A stretch of DNA of 64,000 nucleotides from assembly GCF_000743705.1 (NCBI RefSeq), contig NZ_JQEZ01000001.1:984070-1048069 (forward strand). The letters are read 5' to 3'. Shown one piece after another: positions 48,896 through 58,044 of this stretch; position 1 is the stretch's first letter; every line of letters begins with the position of its first letter. The stretch is from Ruegeria halocynthiae. GTDB taxonomy: Bacteria > Pseudomonadota > Alphaproteobacteria > Rhodobacterales > Rhodobacteraceae. A program made the position numbers and the translations under genes. The notes under the pieces were generated by a model. That model did not search any database, was not told the origin of the DNA, and worked only from the letters and a program-made list of their open reading frames with translations.

Positions 48896-49462
48896 TTATC
48901 CGACCTCTTTCATTGCATTCTGTAGGGAGTTGAGCTTGGAGCGGATCGAACTGTCGATCATCTTCGAGCCCACTTTAACGACAAGACCGCCGATGAGGCT
49001 TTCATCAACGGTCGCATTTATTGTCACGGTCTTGCCCACACGCTCGGACAGCGTCTTGGACAGTTTATCCATTTGGGTCTTGGTCAGCGCCTTGGCCGAA
49101 GCGACATCAGCGGTCACTTCGCCGCGTTCTTCGGCCAGCATGTCGCGCAGAACCTGCACCAGTTGCGGCGCAACGAACAGACGACGCTTTTGCGCCATCA
49201 GGCCCAGCGTGTTGCGCAGGATGGCATGCAGGCCCATCTTGTCGCCAATCGCAGTAATTGCGGCTTCCTGATCAGCGCGCGAAACCAGAGGCGAGGCGAT
49301 CAGGTCGCGCAGTTCGGCGCTTTCGCCCAACGCGGCTGCCAGATCATTGATGCCGGATTCCAGACCCGCAAGGTCATTATTCTCTTTGGCGATCTCAAAG
49401 ATCGCAGTGGCATAGCGCTCGGCGATGCCTGTGGAAATCGAAGCTGGTTCGGACACGTCCAC
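48896..49462 (-). CDS. atpH: F1 ATP synthase delta subunit
   Basis: 188 aa, the peripheral-stalk subunit joining F1 to subunit b. N-terminal helical domain with GIAERYATAIFEIAKE, then the C-terminal signature GKTVTINATVDESLIGGLVVKVGSKMIDSSIRSKL. First gene of atpHAGDC. A near-consensus promoter with a perfect TATAAT lies about 130 bp upstream. The Fo genes (atpIBEF) are not in the window, as usual in alphaproteobacteria. Confidence 0.97.
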   Translation of the reverse strand: MDVSEPASISTGIAERYATAIFEIAKENNDLAGLESGINDLAAALGESAELRDLIASPLVSRADQEAAITAIGDKMGLHAILRNTLGLMAQKRRLFVAPQLVQVLRDMLAEERGEVTADVASAKALTKTQMDKLSKTLSERVGKTVTINATVDESLIGGLVVKVGSKMIDSSIRSKLNSLQNAMKEVG

Positions 49463-49523
49463 CCTTCCGATATTTTGGGCCCCGAATTCGCGTTGCGGCA
49501 GCTACCCCGGGGGCGTGAAGAAA

Positions 49524-49543
49524 CCCCGCCCAATTGGCCGGGG
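49524..49543 (-). other. GC-rich hairpin in the atp leader
   Basis: CCCCGCCC-AATT-GGCCGGGG folds into a stem with one C-C mismatch; in the leftward direction it is followed by TTTCTTC. It lies inside the predicted atpH 5' leader, so it may act as an attenuator-like or stabilising hairpin. It could alternatively end transcripts from the methyltransferase gene upstream. Confidence 0.4.
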
Positions 49544-49590
49544 ATCAAAATCACCGGGGATGTAGCAGAGCCGAACCCAGCTAGCAATAT

Positions 49591-49618
49591 ATTATAACGG
49601 GTGCTACTTTATCCACAA
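49591..49618 (-). promoter_or_regulatory. Promoter of atpHAGDC with overlapping DnaA-box-like 9-mer
   Basis: Minus strand: TTGTGG (49613-49618), 16-bp spacer, perfect TATAAT (49591-49596), predicting transcription from about 49584 and a leader of about 120 nt. The plus strand across the -35 reads TTATCCACA (49609-49617), an exact consensus DnaA box. The remainder of the 306-bp gene-free stretch 49463-49768 holds the leader hairpin and short palindromes only. Confidence 0.6.
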
Positions 49619-49768
49619 AATGTTTTATTACAGGCACTTAGGCGGGGTGCAGCCCTTTTATCCGGCTGAAAGGGGCGAAAAATGTCACCAAAGTGTAGGT
49701 TTTTGCGATTCCTGTGACCTTTTTCCCGCGTTTTCGCGGTTTGACGCTGCGTAAAATGCACCGCTGGA

Positions 49769-50503
49769 TCACGCGGGCTTCAACAGACCATCCAGCGCCT
49801 TGATCGGGCGGCGTTCGGCTTCTCTGGCGACACTGCCGCTTGGGGGCCGGATTTGTTTGGTCACCTCCACCATCAGCACCCCCCCAGCCATGATCGTCGG
49901 CAAGCGTTGTCCGGTTTTTTCGATCAGGCTGCCAGATTTGAGCCAGAAACGCCGAAACGAGGGTGGCAGATACAGGGCAGAACAGTGACCGACGGGAATA
50001 AAGTGATGCGCCCTAAGTTGGCTTTCCAATTGCGACGCCGAATAGGGGCGTCCAAAACCAAATGGTGTCCGATCTGTCCGCGACCACAGCCCTGCCCTGT
50101 TTGGTACAACGAACAGGGCGCGCCCACCAGGGCCAAGAACCCGCCAGCATTCATCCAGCAGTTCGCTGGGTCGAACCGACGTTTCCAGCCCATGCATCAC
50201 CACCAGCTTGTCCACATGCCCGGTTTCGATCGGCCAGAGGGTTTCCTCGGTCAATACCGACACATTGGGCACTCCGGCAGGCCAGGGCATTACCCCTTGC
50301 GGCCCTGGCATCAGGCCGATCACACGCCGCGCATCTGCCAGATAGGGGCGCAACAGGGGCACGGCGAATCCGAATCCCACAACGGTTTGCCCTTTGGCTT
50401 CGGGCCAGAACTCGGTCAGTCGGCCCCGAATGGCCGCCTGTGCCGCGCGACCCAATGTGCTGCGGTAGTAGAAATTCCTCAGATCCTGCACATCAAGATG
50501 CAT
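49769..50503 (-). CDS. SAM-dependent methyltransferase (class I)
   Basis: 244 aa starting at ATG 50503 ([19 protein letters not shown]); the longer upstream frame is not homologous. The fold is recognisable from [21 protein letters not shown], the typical late strand motif with a downstream [24 protein letters not shown] (about 120-145). The SAM loop is degenerate ([18 protein letters not shown] instead of GxGxG). The C-terminal 40 residues are basic. It is divergent from gloB across about 60 bp. The substrate is unknown. Confidence 0.8.
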   Translation of the reverse strand: MHLDVQDLRNFYYRSTLGRAAQAAIRGRLTEFWPEAKGQTVVGFGFAVPLLRPYLADARRVIGLMPGPQGVMPWPAGVPNVSVLTEETLWPIETGHVDKLVVMHGLETSVRPSELLDECWRVLGPGGRALFVVPNRAGLWSRTDRTPFGFGRPYSASQLESQLRAHHFIPVGHCSALYLPPSFRRFWLKSGSLIEKTGQRLPTIMAGGVLMVEVTKQIRPPSGSVAREAERRPIKALDGLLKPA

Positions 50504-50564
50504 TGCGGACACCCGGTCAATCGGCTTAGCTGAGCGCAGTCTAGCAACGAAAGGGCAAAAGACC

Positions 50565-51332
50565 ATGCCTCTTGAAATCGTCACCATCCCATGTCTCAGC
50601 GATAACTATGCCTTTCTGGCGCATGATGCCGTTAGCGGCAACACCGCATTGGTCGATGCCCCTGAATCCAGCCCCATTCTGGGCGAATTGGACAGGCGCG
50701 GCTGGACCTTGTCGCATGTCCTGCTGACCCATCATCATGCGGATCATGTGGATGGGCTGGGGGCCATTCTGAAAAAACACCCGGCCATCGTCATCGGGGC
50801 CGCCGCCGACGCACATCGCCTGCCCCCACTGGACCAACAGGTCAGCGAGGGCGACACGTTCGAAGTCGGGGGTGAACCGGTTCAGGTATTGGACGTCTCG
50901 GGCCACACAGTTGGACATGTCGCATTTTACATGCCCGACAGCGCGGTCGTCTTCACGGCCGACAGCCTGATGGCCCTGGGCTGTGGTCGTTTGTTCGAAG
51001 GGACCCCGCCGCAGATGTGGGCCTCGCTGTCCAAGCTGGCCGCCCTGCCCGATGACACGCTGGTTTGTTCCGGTCACGAATACACACAATCAAACGCCAG
51101 ATTTGCCGTAACAGTCGACCCGGACAATGCCGCACTGCAGCAGCGCGCAGCTGATATCGACCGCGCCCGCGCCGCCGGACAGGCCACCGTTCCGTCGACT
51201 TTGGCGCTGGAAAAGGCCACAAATCCGTTCCTGCGCGCCGCAGATCCGGCGATTCAGGCGCATCTGGGTATGGAAAATGCTGACCCGGCGGCGGTTTTTG
51301 CCGAGATCAGGTCTAGAAAAGACCGTTTTTAG
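50565..51332 (+). CDS. gloB: Hydroxyacylglutathione hydrolase (glyoxalase II)
   Basis: 255-aa metallo-beta-lactamase fold enzyme that hydrolyses S-lactoylglutathione in methylglyoxal detoxification. The metal motif is [12 protein letters not shown] (about 50-61); further ligands lie in [29 protein letters not shown] and [13 protein letters not shown]. The C-terminal HAGH domain ends with [11 protein letters not shown]. Length is standard. Monocistronic, divergent from the methyltransferase. Confidence 0.95.
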   Translation: MPLEIVTIPCLSDNYAFLAHDAVSGNTALVDAPESSPILGELDRRGWTLSHVLLTHHHADHVDGLGAILKKHPAIVIGAAADAHRLPPLDQQVSEGDTFEVGGEPVQVLDVSGHTVGHVAFYMPDSAVVFTADSLMALGCGRLFEGTPPQMWASLSKLAALPDDTLVCSGHEYTQSNARFAVTVDPDNAALQQRAADIDRARAAGQATVPSTLALEKATNPFLRAADPAIQAHLGMENADPAAVFAEIRSRKDRF

Positions 51333-51499
51333 CGACTATTTCACGTTCTTCACGGCCACGGTCACGTTAAATGTGACTGTCAAGTGAAAGAAAACCCTTG
51401 AAGCCGGGCCACGATCAACCAAACTCTAATAGTATGAGGACATGGTTGGATCGGGGCCGTAGCCTGCCCCCTTTCGACCCAAGACAGAGGAGCACCCGC

Positions 51500-53824
51500 G
51501 TGCCTTCATTCTCGAGCACATTAGAACAAGCCATTCACGCGGCCCTGGCAGCTGCAAATGAAAGGCGTCACGAATTCGCAACGCTAGAGCATCTGCTACT
51601 GGCGCTGCTGGAAGAACCTGATGCCATCCGCGTCATGAAGGCATGCAGCGTCGATCTGGATGAATTGCGCAGCACTCTGGTCGAATTCATTGACGAAGAC
51701 CTGTCCAATCTGGTCACCGATATCGACGGGTCCGAGGCCGTGCCGACAGCTGCCTTCCAGCGTGTCATACAGCGCGCCGCGATCCATGTACAAAGCTCGG
51801 GCCGGACCGAAGTGACCGGGGCCAATGTTCTGGTGGCCATCTTTGCCGAACGCGAAAGCAACGCTGCCTATTTCCTGCAAGAACAGGACATGACCCGGTA
51901 TGACGCGGTAAATTTCATCGCGCATGGCGTTGCCAAAGACCCTGCCTATGGCGAAAACCGCTCGGTTTCCGGTGCAGATCACGCCGAGGAAGAGGTTCAG
52001 GCCAGCGTATCGGAAGGCGAACAAAAAGAAAGCGCCTTGGGCAAATACTGTGTTGATCTGAACGCAAAGTCCCGCGCCGGTGACGTTGACCCGCTGATCG
52101 GGCGCGCCGATGAGGTTGAGCGCTGCATTCAGGTCCTGTGCCGCCGCCGCAAGAACAACCCGCTGCTGGTGGGTGATCCGGGTGTGGGCAAAACCGCTAT
52201 CGCCGAAGGTCTGGCTTATAAGATCGTTCAGGGCGAGGCACCCGATGTATTGTCCGAGACCACGATTTATTCACTGGACATGGGCGCGCTGCTGGCGGGC
52301 ACCCGCTATCGCGGTGATTTCGAAGAACGGCTGAAGGCGGTTGTAACCGAATTGGAAGACCATCCAGATGCGGTGCTGTTCATTGACGAGATTCATACCG
52401 TGATCGGGGCCGGCGCCACGTCGGGTGGCGCAATGGATGCGTCGAACCTGCTGAAACCTGCCTTGCAGGGCGGCAAGCTGCGCACCATGGGCTCGACCAC
52501 TTACAAGGAATTCCGCCAGCACTTCGAAAAAGACCGCGCGCTGAGTCGCCGGTTCCAGAAGATCGACGTGAGTGAACCTTCGGTTGAGGACAGCGTGAAA
52601 ATCCTGCGCGGCCTTAAGCCGTATTTCGAAAAACACCACGACATCAAATACACTGCGGATGCGATCAAGACGGCGGTTGAGCTGTCGGCGCGTTATATCA
52701 ACGACCGCAAACTGCCCGACAAGGCCATCGACGTGATTGATGAGGCTGGCGCGGCACAGCATCTGGTTGCGGAAAGCAAGCGTCGCAAGACCATCGGCGT
52801 CAAAGAGATTGAGGCCGTAGTTGCCAAGATCGCGCGCATTCCGCCCAAGAATGTCACCAAGGACGATGCAGAGGTTCTGAAAGACCTCGAAGCATCCCTG
52901 AAACGGGTGGTGTTTGGTCAGGATGACGCCATCGTGGCGCTGTCCAGCGCAATCAAACTGGCGCGTGCTGGTCTGCGCGAGCCTGAAAAACCCATCGGCA
53001 ACTATCTGTTCGCCGGTCCGACCGGTGTGGGCAAGACCGAGGTGGCGAAACAACTGGCAGATACGCTGGGTGTCGAACTGCTGCGCTTTGACATGTCCGA
53101 GTACATGGAAAAACACGCGGTCAGCCGCTTGATCGGTGCCCCTCCGGGTTATGTCGGGTTCGATCAGGGCGGTCTGCTGACCGACGGCGTCGACCAGCAT
53201 CCGCATTGTGTGCTGCTGCTGGATGAGATCGAAAAAGCGCATCCGGACGTGTTCAACATCCTGTTGCAGGTGATGGACCACGGCGAGCTGACCGATCACA
53301 ATGGCCGCACGGTGAATTTCCGCAACGTGGTGCTGATCATGACCTCGAACGCGGGCGCACAGGAACAGGCCAAGGCTGCCATCGGCTTTGCCCGTGACCG
53401 CCGCGAGGGTGAGGATACCGCCGCTATCGAACGCATGTTCACGCCAGAATTCCGCAACCGTCTGGATGCCGTGATCTCATTCGCGCCGCTGCCGAAAGAG
53501 GTCATCCTGCAAGTGGTCGAGAAATTCGTCCTACAGCTTGAGGCGCAATTGCTGGATCGTGGCGTGACCATTGATCTGACGCAAAAAGCCGCCGCATGGC
53601 TGGCCGACAAAGGTTATGACGACAAGATGGGTGCCCGTCCTCTGGGACGAGTGATCCAGGAGCACATCAAGAAACCTCTGGCCGAGGAGTTGCTGTTTGG
53701 CAAACTGGCCAAGGGTGGTGTGGTGCGCGTCTCGGTCAAGAAAGGTGAGCTGGATCTGGAAATCCTGGGCCCGGATCAGCGCCGCATTCCCGGTGACAAG
53801 CCGCCGCTGTTGACGGCGGATTAA
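51500..53824 (+). CDS. clpA: ATP-dependent Clp protease ATP-binding subunit ClpA
   Basis: 774 aa. Start is GTG 51500 behind GAGGAG; the frame is open 34 codons upstream. An N-domain (about 1-145) is followed by two AAA+ modules: Walker A GDPGVGKTAIAEG with VLFIDEIHTVIGAG, then GPTGVGKTEVAKQ with VLLLDEIEKAHPDVF. A C-terminal D2-small domain completes it. It unfolds substrates for ClpP and normally uses ClpS as adaptor for N-end-rule cargo. No clpS lies in the 160 bp upstream. A CTTGAAG box at 51397-51403 might be part of a heat-shock promoter, but its -10 is poor. A terminator follows. Confidence 0.97.
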   Translation: MPSFSSTLEQAIHAALAAANERRHEFATLEHLLLALLEEPDAIRVMKACSVDLDELRSTLVEFIDEDLSNLVTDIDGSEAVPTAAFQRVIQRAAIHVQSSGRTEVTGANVLVAIFAERESNAAYFLQEQDMTRYDAVNFIAHGVAKDPAYGENRSVSGADHAEEEVQASVSEGEQKESALGKYCVDLNAKSRAGDVDPLIGRADEVERCIQVLCRRRKNNPLLVGDPGVGKTAIAEGLAYKIVQGEAPDVLSETTIYSLDMGALLAGTRYRGDFEERLKAVVTELEDHPDAVLFIDEIHTVIGAGATSGGAMDASNLLKPALQGGKLRTMGSTTYKEFRQHFEKDRALSRRFQKIDVSEPSVEDSVKILRGLKPYFEKHHDIKYTADAIKTAVELSARYINDRKLPDKAIDVIDEAGAAQHLVAESKRRKTIGVKEIEAVVAKIARIPPKNVTKDDAEVLKDLEASLKRVVFGQDDAIVALSSAIKLARAGLREPEKPIGNYLFAGPTGVGKTEVAKQLADTLGVELLRFDMSEYMEKHAVSRLIGAPPGYVGFDQGGLLTDGVDQHPHCVLLLDEIEKAHPDVFNILLQVMDHGELTDHNGRTVNFRNVVLIMTSNAGAQEQAKAAIGFARDRREGEDTAAIERMFTPEFRNRLDAVISFAPLPKEVILQVVEKFVLQLEAQLLDRGVTIDLTQKAAAWLADKGYDDKMGARPLGRVIQEHIKKPLAEELLFGKLAKGGVVRVSVKKGELDLEILGPDQRRIPGDKPPLLTAD

Positions 53825-53845
53825 AAGCCCACGGTGCCAAAATCG

Positions 53846-53876
53846 AAAAGCCCGCCATCGAATTGGCGGGCTTTTT
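53846..53876 (+). terminator. Rho-independent terminator after clpA
   Basis: AAAAGCCCGCCA / TGGCGGGCTTTT, a perfect 12-bp stem with a 6-nt loop and trailing T-run. It lies 22 bp after clpA and before the convergent histidine-phosphatase gene, for which it can also serve. Confidence 0.9.
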
Positions 53877-53907
53877 GCTTTCTCTCACTCGGCTTGATTG
53901 CAGCAGG

Positions 53908-54510
53908 TTAGCTGCTGGCCAACTCCTCCATGGGCCGCCAACCATGTGACGGCTTCATTGTATCCAAATGGAACTGGAACCAGTTGCCGCCACCACCCGG
54001 CCCCTGATCGTACCGCCGGTCAATCGGCAGATTCGATAAGGCACAGAAAAGCAGAGTTCCCACGCCACCGTGCCCGACGAACAGAATGTCTCCGGCGTCG
54101 GTTTCGGACACGCAGGCCATAACTGCCCGGACGATACGTGTCTGTGCATCCACGGCCCGTTCCCACCCCCGCACGCTGGCTTGTGGTTGGGCGAAGAATT
54201 GATCCGCAACGGTTTCGAATTCCTCCGGTGGCAGGAACCCCGTGGCGCTTCGGTCGTTCTCGTGCATGTCAGGATGGGATTTGACCCTGACCCCCATTGC
54301 GGTCGCCAGCGGTTGGGCGGTTTGGACTGCTTTTATTTCGCAGCTGCTGATTACTTGCGTGGTCCGGCTCAGTTCACTCTGGGTGCGGGACACCTGTACG
54401 ACCCGGGCGTGCCCAACCTCACTCAGAGACCAGCCCGGCACGTCAACAAGGGGATCAATCAAGACCTGCGGGTGAGTCAGGTAGCGAGCAGTACGACTGT
54501 GGGCTGCCAT
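53908..54510 (-). CDS. Histidine phosphatase superfamily protein with altered pocket
   Basis: 200 aa. The fold follows the phosphoglycerate-mutase-like pattern: an N-terminal RYLTHPQV, LSEVGHARV, SSCEIKAVQTAQPLA and the C-terminal ILFVGHGGVGTLL with the second catalytic His. However, the usual RHG triad reads THP, so His is kept but Arg and Gly are not. The usual Arg of the RAxQTA element is Lys. Acidic residues that follow (MHENDRS) partly match. It may be a subfamily with different chemistry or a non-catalytic binder. It lies 5 bp after the OmpA-domain gene and could be part of that operon. Confidence 0.78.
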   Translation of the reverse strand: MAAHSRTARYLTHPQVLIDPLVDVPGWSLSEVGHARVVQVSRTQSELSRTTQVISSCEIKAVQTAQPLATAMGVRVKSHPDMHENDRSATGFLPPEEFETVADQFFAQPQASVRGWERAVDAQTRIVRAVMACVSETDAGDILFVGHGGVGTLLFCALSNLPIDRRYDQGPGGGGNWFQFHLDTMKPSHGWRPMEELASS

Positions 54511-54515
54511 TGTTG

Positions 54516-56195
54516 TTACCGTTCGGTCAGCTTCAACTCGATCCGGCGGTTCTGCGCTCGCGCTTCGGGTGTGTCCGCTGGGTTCACGGGCTGGAACTCG
54601 CCGAACCCGTTGGCGGCCAGCCGGCTCGGCGGGATACCCAGTGCATCGACCATGTAACGCACCACCGACAACGCCCGACCCTGGCTGAGCTCCCAGTTGT
54701 CGCGGTACCGCCCGGACCCGGCCAACGGCACGTTGTCCGTGTGGCCATCGACCCGGATCACCCAGTTCAGACCTTCGGGAATTTCGGCCGCCACGCTGCG
54801 CAGGATGGTGGCAACTTTGGCGACCTCTTCCCGCCCGGCCCCGGACAGGATCGCCGACCCTGTGTCGAACAGAACCTCGGATGAGAACACGAACCGGTCG
54901 CCCTCGATCCGCACGCCTTCCTGATCGCCCAGCACATCGCGCAGACGGCCAAAGAATTCGGACCTATACCGTTGCAGATCCTCGGCCTGCGCCGTCAGTT
55001 CCCGGTTCTGGCCGGACAAGGCCTCGGCCTCGGCCTCCAGACGAATCCGCTCGGCCTCTTCCAGCAGGCGGCGACGGCGTTCTTCGGATGCAGCGCGGGC
55101 CAGCGCAGCGTTGAGGTCCTGACCCAACGTCTGAATGCGGATATCGGCGGCCGCGTTGCGATCTTCATAATCATCCAGCAAGGCCTGCAACCCACCCAAT
55201 TGCTCGCGCAGCGCCGCCATCTGCTGATTCAACAAAGTGGTCTCGCGTCGCGCCTTGTCGGACACCGCCTTTTCGGTCGAGATCGCATCGCGCGCCACCG
55301 CAAGCAGCGCCGCGCGCTCGTCAGCCAGCGACCGCTGTTCGTCGGCATCAACCTGTGCCTGCGTCCGTTCGGCAAGGGCGGCTTGTAGCTGAGCCTGCAA
55401 TTCTTCGGTGTTCAGCTCGCCGAATTGCCGCTCAAGCTCGGCCTTGGCGGCTTGGGCCGCGGCCAGCAAAGTCAGCGTCTCTTCGGCCTGTTTGCGCTGC
55501 GCTTCCAGTGCAAGCGTCATGGCCGTCAATTCGGTGTCGGCATCCTGCAAACGGTTCCGCAAGTTTTCGGCCGCGGCGGCCTCGGCCAGTTTGGCGGCTT
55601 CTTCCGCGCTCAACTGGCCCTCAAGCTCTGTGATCTGCGCGGATTGTGCTGCGTCGCTTTGTTCCAGATCCGCCACCAGCGCCTCCAGCGCCTCACGGCG
55701 AGCGGCGGCCAGTCGGGCAGCCTCGGTCTGCGCGTCAATCTCGGCGCGACTTTGCGCCAGGGCCAGGTTCAGCGCGTCTTGTTCGCTCAGCAATTCACCC
55801 TGTTGTGTTTCCAACTCGGCAATCACACCTTGGGCCCGTTCCTGATCAATCAGCAAAGCCGCGATCTGGGCTTCGAAATCCGAAGTGCGAATCTGCGCCT
55901 GCACCAGATCGGTCTCGACCTGTTTCAGCGTCGAGTTCAGCACCCCCAGCCGCGCCTGCAAACGGCTGTTCTCGCGTTCTTCCAGGCCCAGCGCCCCGGC
56001 CAGGGCCGCAACCTCGTCAGACAGGGCGGTCAGTTCGTCCTCTTGCCCCGAAATGGTTTCGCGAAGCACGAATTGAACGACCATGAAGATGGTCAGCACA
56101 AAGGTCAGCACCATCAAAAGCCCGGTAATCGCATCCACGAAGCCGGGCCAGACCGACCCCTGAAACCGCTGACCTGTGCGACGGGACAGGGCCAT
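54516..56195 (-). CDS. MotB-like protein: one helix, very long coiled coil, OmpA peptidoglycan-binding domain
   Basis: 559 aa. Residues about 16-42 (WPGFVDAITGLLMVLTFVLTIF) are one transmembrane helix with Asp21 at the place of the proton-carrying Asp of MotB/ExbD. Residues about 48-410 are an almost unbroken Ala/Glu/Gln-rich coiled coil. Residues about 430-559 form an OmpA-like domain with VLFDTGSAIL, VDGHTDNVPL, NWELSQGRALSVVRYM and ANGFGEFQP. MotB linkers are far shorter. It follows the ExbB/MotA-like gene by 3 bp, so the two should form a stator-type proton channel anchored to peptidoglycan. Function is unknown. Confidence 0.87.
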   Translation of the reverse strand: MALSRRTGQRFQGSVWPGFVDAITGLLMVLTFVLTIFMVVQFVLRETISGQEDELTALSDEVAALAGALGLEERENSRLQARLGVLNSTLKQVETDLVQAQIRTSDFEAQIAALLIDQERAQGVIAELETQQGELLSEQDALNLALAQSRAEIDAQTEAARLAAARREALEALVADLEQSDAAQSAQITELEGQLSAEEAAKLAEAAAAENLRNRLQDADTELTAMTLALEAQRKQAEETLTLLAAAQAAKAELERQFGELNTEELQAQLQAALAERTQAQVDADEQRSLADERAALLAVARDAISTEKAVSDKARRETTLLNQQMAALREQLGGLQALLDDYEDRNAAADIRIQTLGQDLNAALARAASEERRRRLLEEAERIRLEAEAEALSGQNRELTAQAEDLQRYRSEFFGRLRDVLGDQEGVRIEGDRFVFSSEVLFDTGSAILSGAGREEVAKVATILRSVAAEIPEGLNWVIRVDGHTDNVPLAGSGRYRDNWELSQGRALSVVRYMVDALGIPPSRLAANGFGEFQPVNPADTPEARAQNRRIELKLTER

Positions 56196-56198
56196 AAA

Positions 56199-57377
56199 TC
56201 ACTCTCCTTCCGGAGCGGTGCGCACGGCGCCTCGGGGTAGCGTCAGCGCCTTGACCAGCAGTTCGATGTCCTTGCGCAGCTCGCTCATGCTCTCCTGCCG
56301 ACCGGCCGAGATTTCTTCGAGGATACGCAGCAATTGCACATCCATCGACCGCAGGCGCATCCGGCTTTCCGCGTCGATCCCCTCGCCCGCCCCTTGGTCG
56401 CGCATATGATCCAGCAACGCGTCCTGGCTGAGCGCGACGCGTTCCAAGGCCGAGGTCACGCCATCATTCTCGGACTGCCGCAAATTCATTTCACCAATCG
56501 CATCGGCCAACTGGCCCAGCTTGGTGGACACCGAAGCCCGGTCGGACTCCTGCGCGGAAAACAGATCCTGCAACGCGTCCATCTGCTCCGACATCGCATC
56601 CAGAACCGGTGTCAGTACTGCCAGCTCGGCGCCGCCCTCGTCCCCGGCGGCAAAGCCGACACGTGTGATCGACGAAAGCCATTCTTCCAGCTCGCGGTAG
56701 AACCGGTTTTGCCCGTGGCCCGCGAACAGCTCCAGCAGACCAACAATCAGCGATCCTGCCAAGCCCAGCAGCGAGGACCCGAAAGCCACACCCATGCCCT
56801 GCAATTGTGCCTCCAGCCCGACCATGAGGCGGTTGAAGACGGCCAACCCCTCTTCGCCCTCTTGCGGGTTGAGGCTGCGGATGGTGTCGACAATGGCGGG
56901 AACGGTGGTGGCCAACCCAAAGAAAGTACCCAAAAGACCCAGATAAATCAGGACGTTGGTGATATAGCGCGTAATCTCACGTTCTTCTTCAACCCGCTCA
57001 GCAACTGAATCCAGAATAGACCGGGTCGAGGTGGAACTGATCTGCGACCGTGCGCCCCGTTCGCGCAGCAGCGAGGCCAGCGGAGCTAGCAGCTGCGGCG
57101 TGCGGGCATCCTCACCGACGACCCCACCAACAAAGGATTCAATCCAGCGCACCGACCCGATTAACTGCGTCACCTGATAAAAACAGGCGAACACACCGAC
57201 GATAAACACCAGAATGATAAAGCCGTTCAGATAGGGGTTGGCCTGAAACACCGGCAACACGTAAGGTAGCGCCATGAAGACGCCCAGCCCTGCCAGGCCG
57301 ATCGCGACCAACATCATCACAATCTGACGAATGGGATGCGAGAAATGGGGTCTCGCGCCCTGATGTGCCTGCGCCAT
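56199..57377 (-). CDS. MotA/TolQ/ExbB-like proton channel protein
   Basis: 392 aa from ATG 57377; the frame extends 11 codons further without homology. Four hydrophobic segments: about 17-45, 50-84, 135-165 (YITNVLIYLGLLGTFFGLATTVPAI) and 190-220 (VAFGSSLLGLAGSLIVGLL). The last two carry the polar Thr/Ser residues typical of ExbB/TolQ/MotA channels. The remaining about 165 residues form a long cytoplasmic helical tail with heptads, unlike compact ExbB. No TonB, TolA or flagellar gene is near. It is coupled to the MotB-like gene and probably forms its 5:2-type channel partner (inference). Confidence 0.87.
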   Translation of the reverse strand: MAQAHQGARPHFSHPIRQIVMMLVAIGLAGLGVFMALPYVLPVFQANPYLNGFIILVFIVGVFACFYQVTQLIGSVRWIESFVGGVVGEDARTPQLLAPLASLLRERGARSQISSTSTRSILDSVAERVEEEREITRYITNVLIYLGLLGTFFGLATTVPAIVDTIRSLNPQEGEEGLAVFNRLMVGLEAQLQGMGVAFGSSLLGLAGSLIVGLLELFAGHGQNRFYRELEEWLSSITRVGFAAGDEGGAELAVLTPVLDAMSEQMDALQDLFSAQESDRASVSTKLGQLADAIGEMNLRQSENDGVTSALERVALSQDALLDHMRDQGAGEGIDAESRMRLRSMDVQLLRILEEISAGRQESMSELRKDIELLVKALTLPRGAVRTAPEGE

Positions 57378-57446
57378 GCGCGTGGTTCCCGGTGTTTGCC
57401 TGCTCTGCACCGAATCTAGCGAAAATCTGCTGGTGACGCCAAGGGT

Positions 57447-57977
57447 TTATGCGGTAAGGCTGCGAACCCGTTGCGCCAACCACTCAAGATCGGGATCGCG
57501 CAGGTCGATCTCGGCCAGATGTTCGGCAGTGTTATACAGGTATTCAGTGTTCGGCCCACGCCCACCAACCGCATGGGCGATAATCTGCGCCTGTTCTTCC
57601 AGCGGCATACCGCCGCAATACTGCACGTGATCGGGATCAATCACATAGGTCACGGCATTCACCACGCCACCATCATCCAGATGCACATCCAGCATCTTTT
57701 CCACATAGGCCGAGGAAATCAGCTCGCGTTCGCGCAGTTCATGCAGGGTGCGGTCTTCGTGGCCAGCCTCAACCGCAAGCGCCAGCCCCGTGCAACGGGC
57801 GTCGGCCTGTTCATCCAGTGCCAACACCAGGCCGGGGTGTTCCTCGGTGCCGCGATGGTGGATCGAACTCATGCAGAAAGATCGGGCATAGCCGTGCAAT
57901 GTTGCGTGTGCACTGCGCGCCACCGGAAAGCCCGGATTCCACAGCAGCGACCCATATCCGAAAACCCACATCGTCAT
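57447..57977 (-). CDS. chaC: Gamma-glutamylcyclotransferase (ChaC-like)
   Basis: 176 aa of the ChaC branch: MWVFGYGSLLWNPGF at the start is the glycine-rich substrate loop, HHRGTEEHPGLVLAL follows, and the catalytic Glu lies in LRERELISSAYVE. Family enzymes cleave glutathione to 5-oxoproline and Cys-Gly. Length is slightly short but complete. It lies 69 bp upstream of the ExbB-like gene on the same strand and is divergent from the DUF2125 gene. No cha transport genes are nearby. Confidence 0.9.
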   Translation of the reverse strand: MTMWVFGYGSLLWNPGFPVARSAHATLHGYARSFCMSSIHHRGTEEHPGLVLALDEQADARCTGLALAVEAGHEDRTLHELRERELISSAYVEKMLDVHLDDGGVVNAVTYVIDPDHVQYCGGMPLEEQAQIIAHAVGGRGPNTEYLYNTAEHLAEIDLRDPDLEWLAQRVRSLTA

Positions 57978-58044
57978 AGCTCTGGTCCTTGCCCGTTTGC
58001 GCCTATAAACATCAATTTCAACGCAGGAAAAAGGGCCATCTGTG

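Noticed and set aside
49609..49617. Replication origin signalled by a DnaA box
   Set aside because: Only one consensus box, no cluster of boxes, no AT-rich unwinding region and no dnaA/dnaN/parAB neighbours.
51361..51377. GTCAC-N7-GTGAC inverted repeat upstream of clpA
   Set aside because: 5-bp arms in a run of repeated CAC/GTC words; too weak to call an operator.
54516..57377. Zorya (ZorA/ZorB) phage-defence system
   Set aside because: Only the channel-like pair is present; no ZorC, ZorD or ZorE-type gene lies on either side and the surroundings are core genes.
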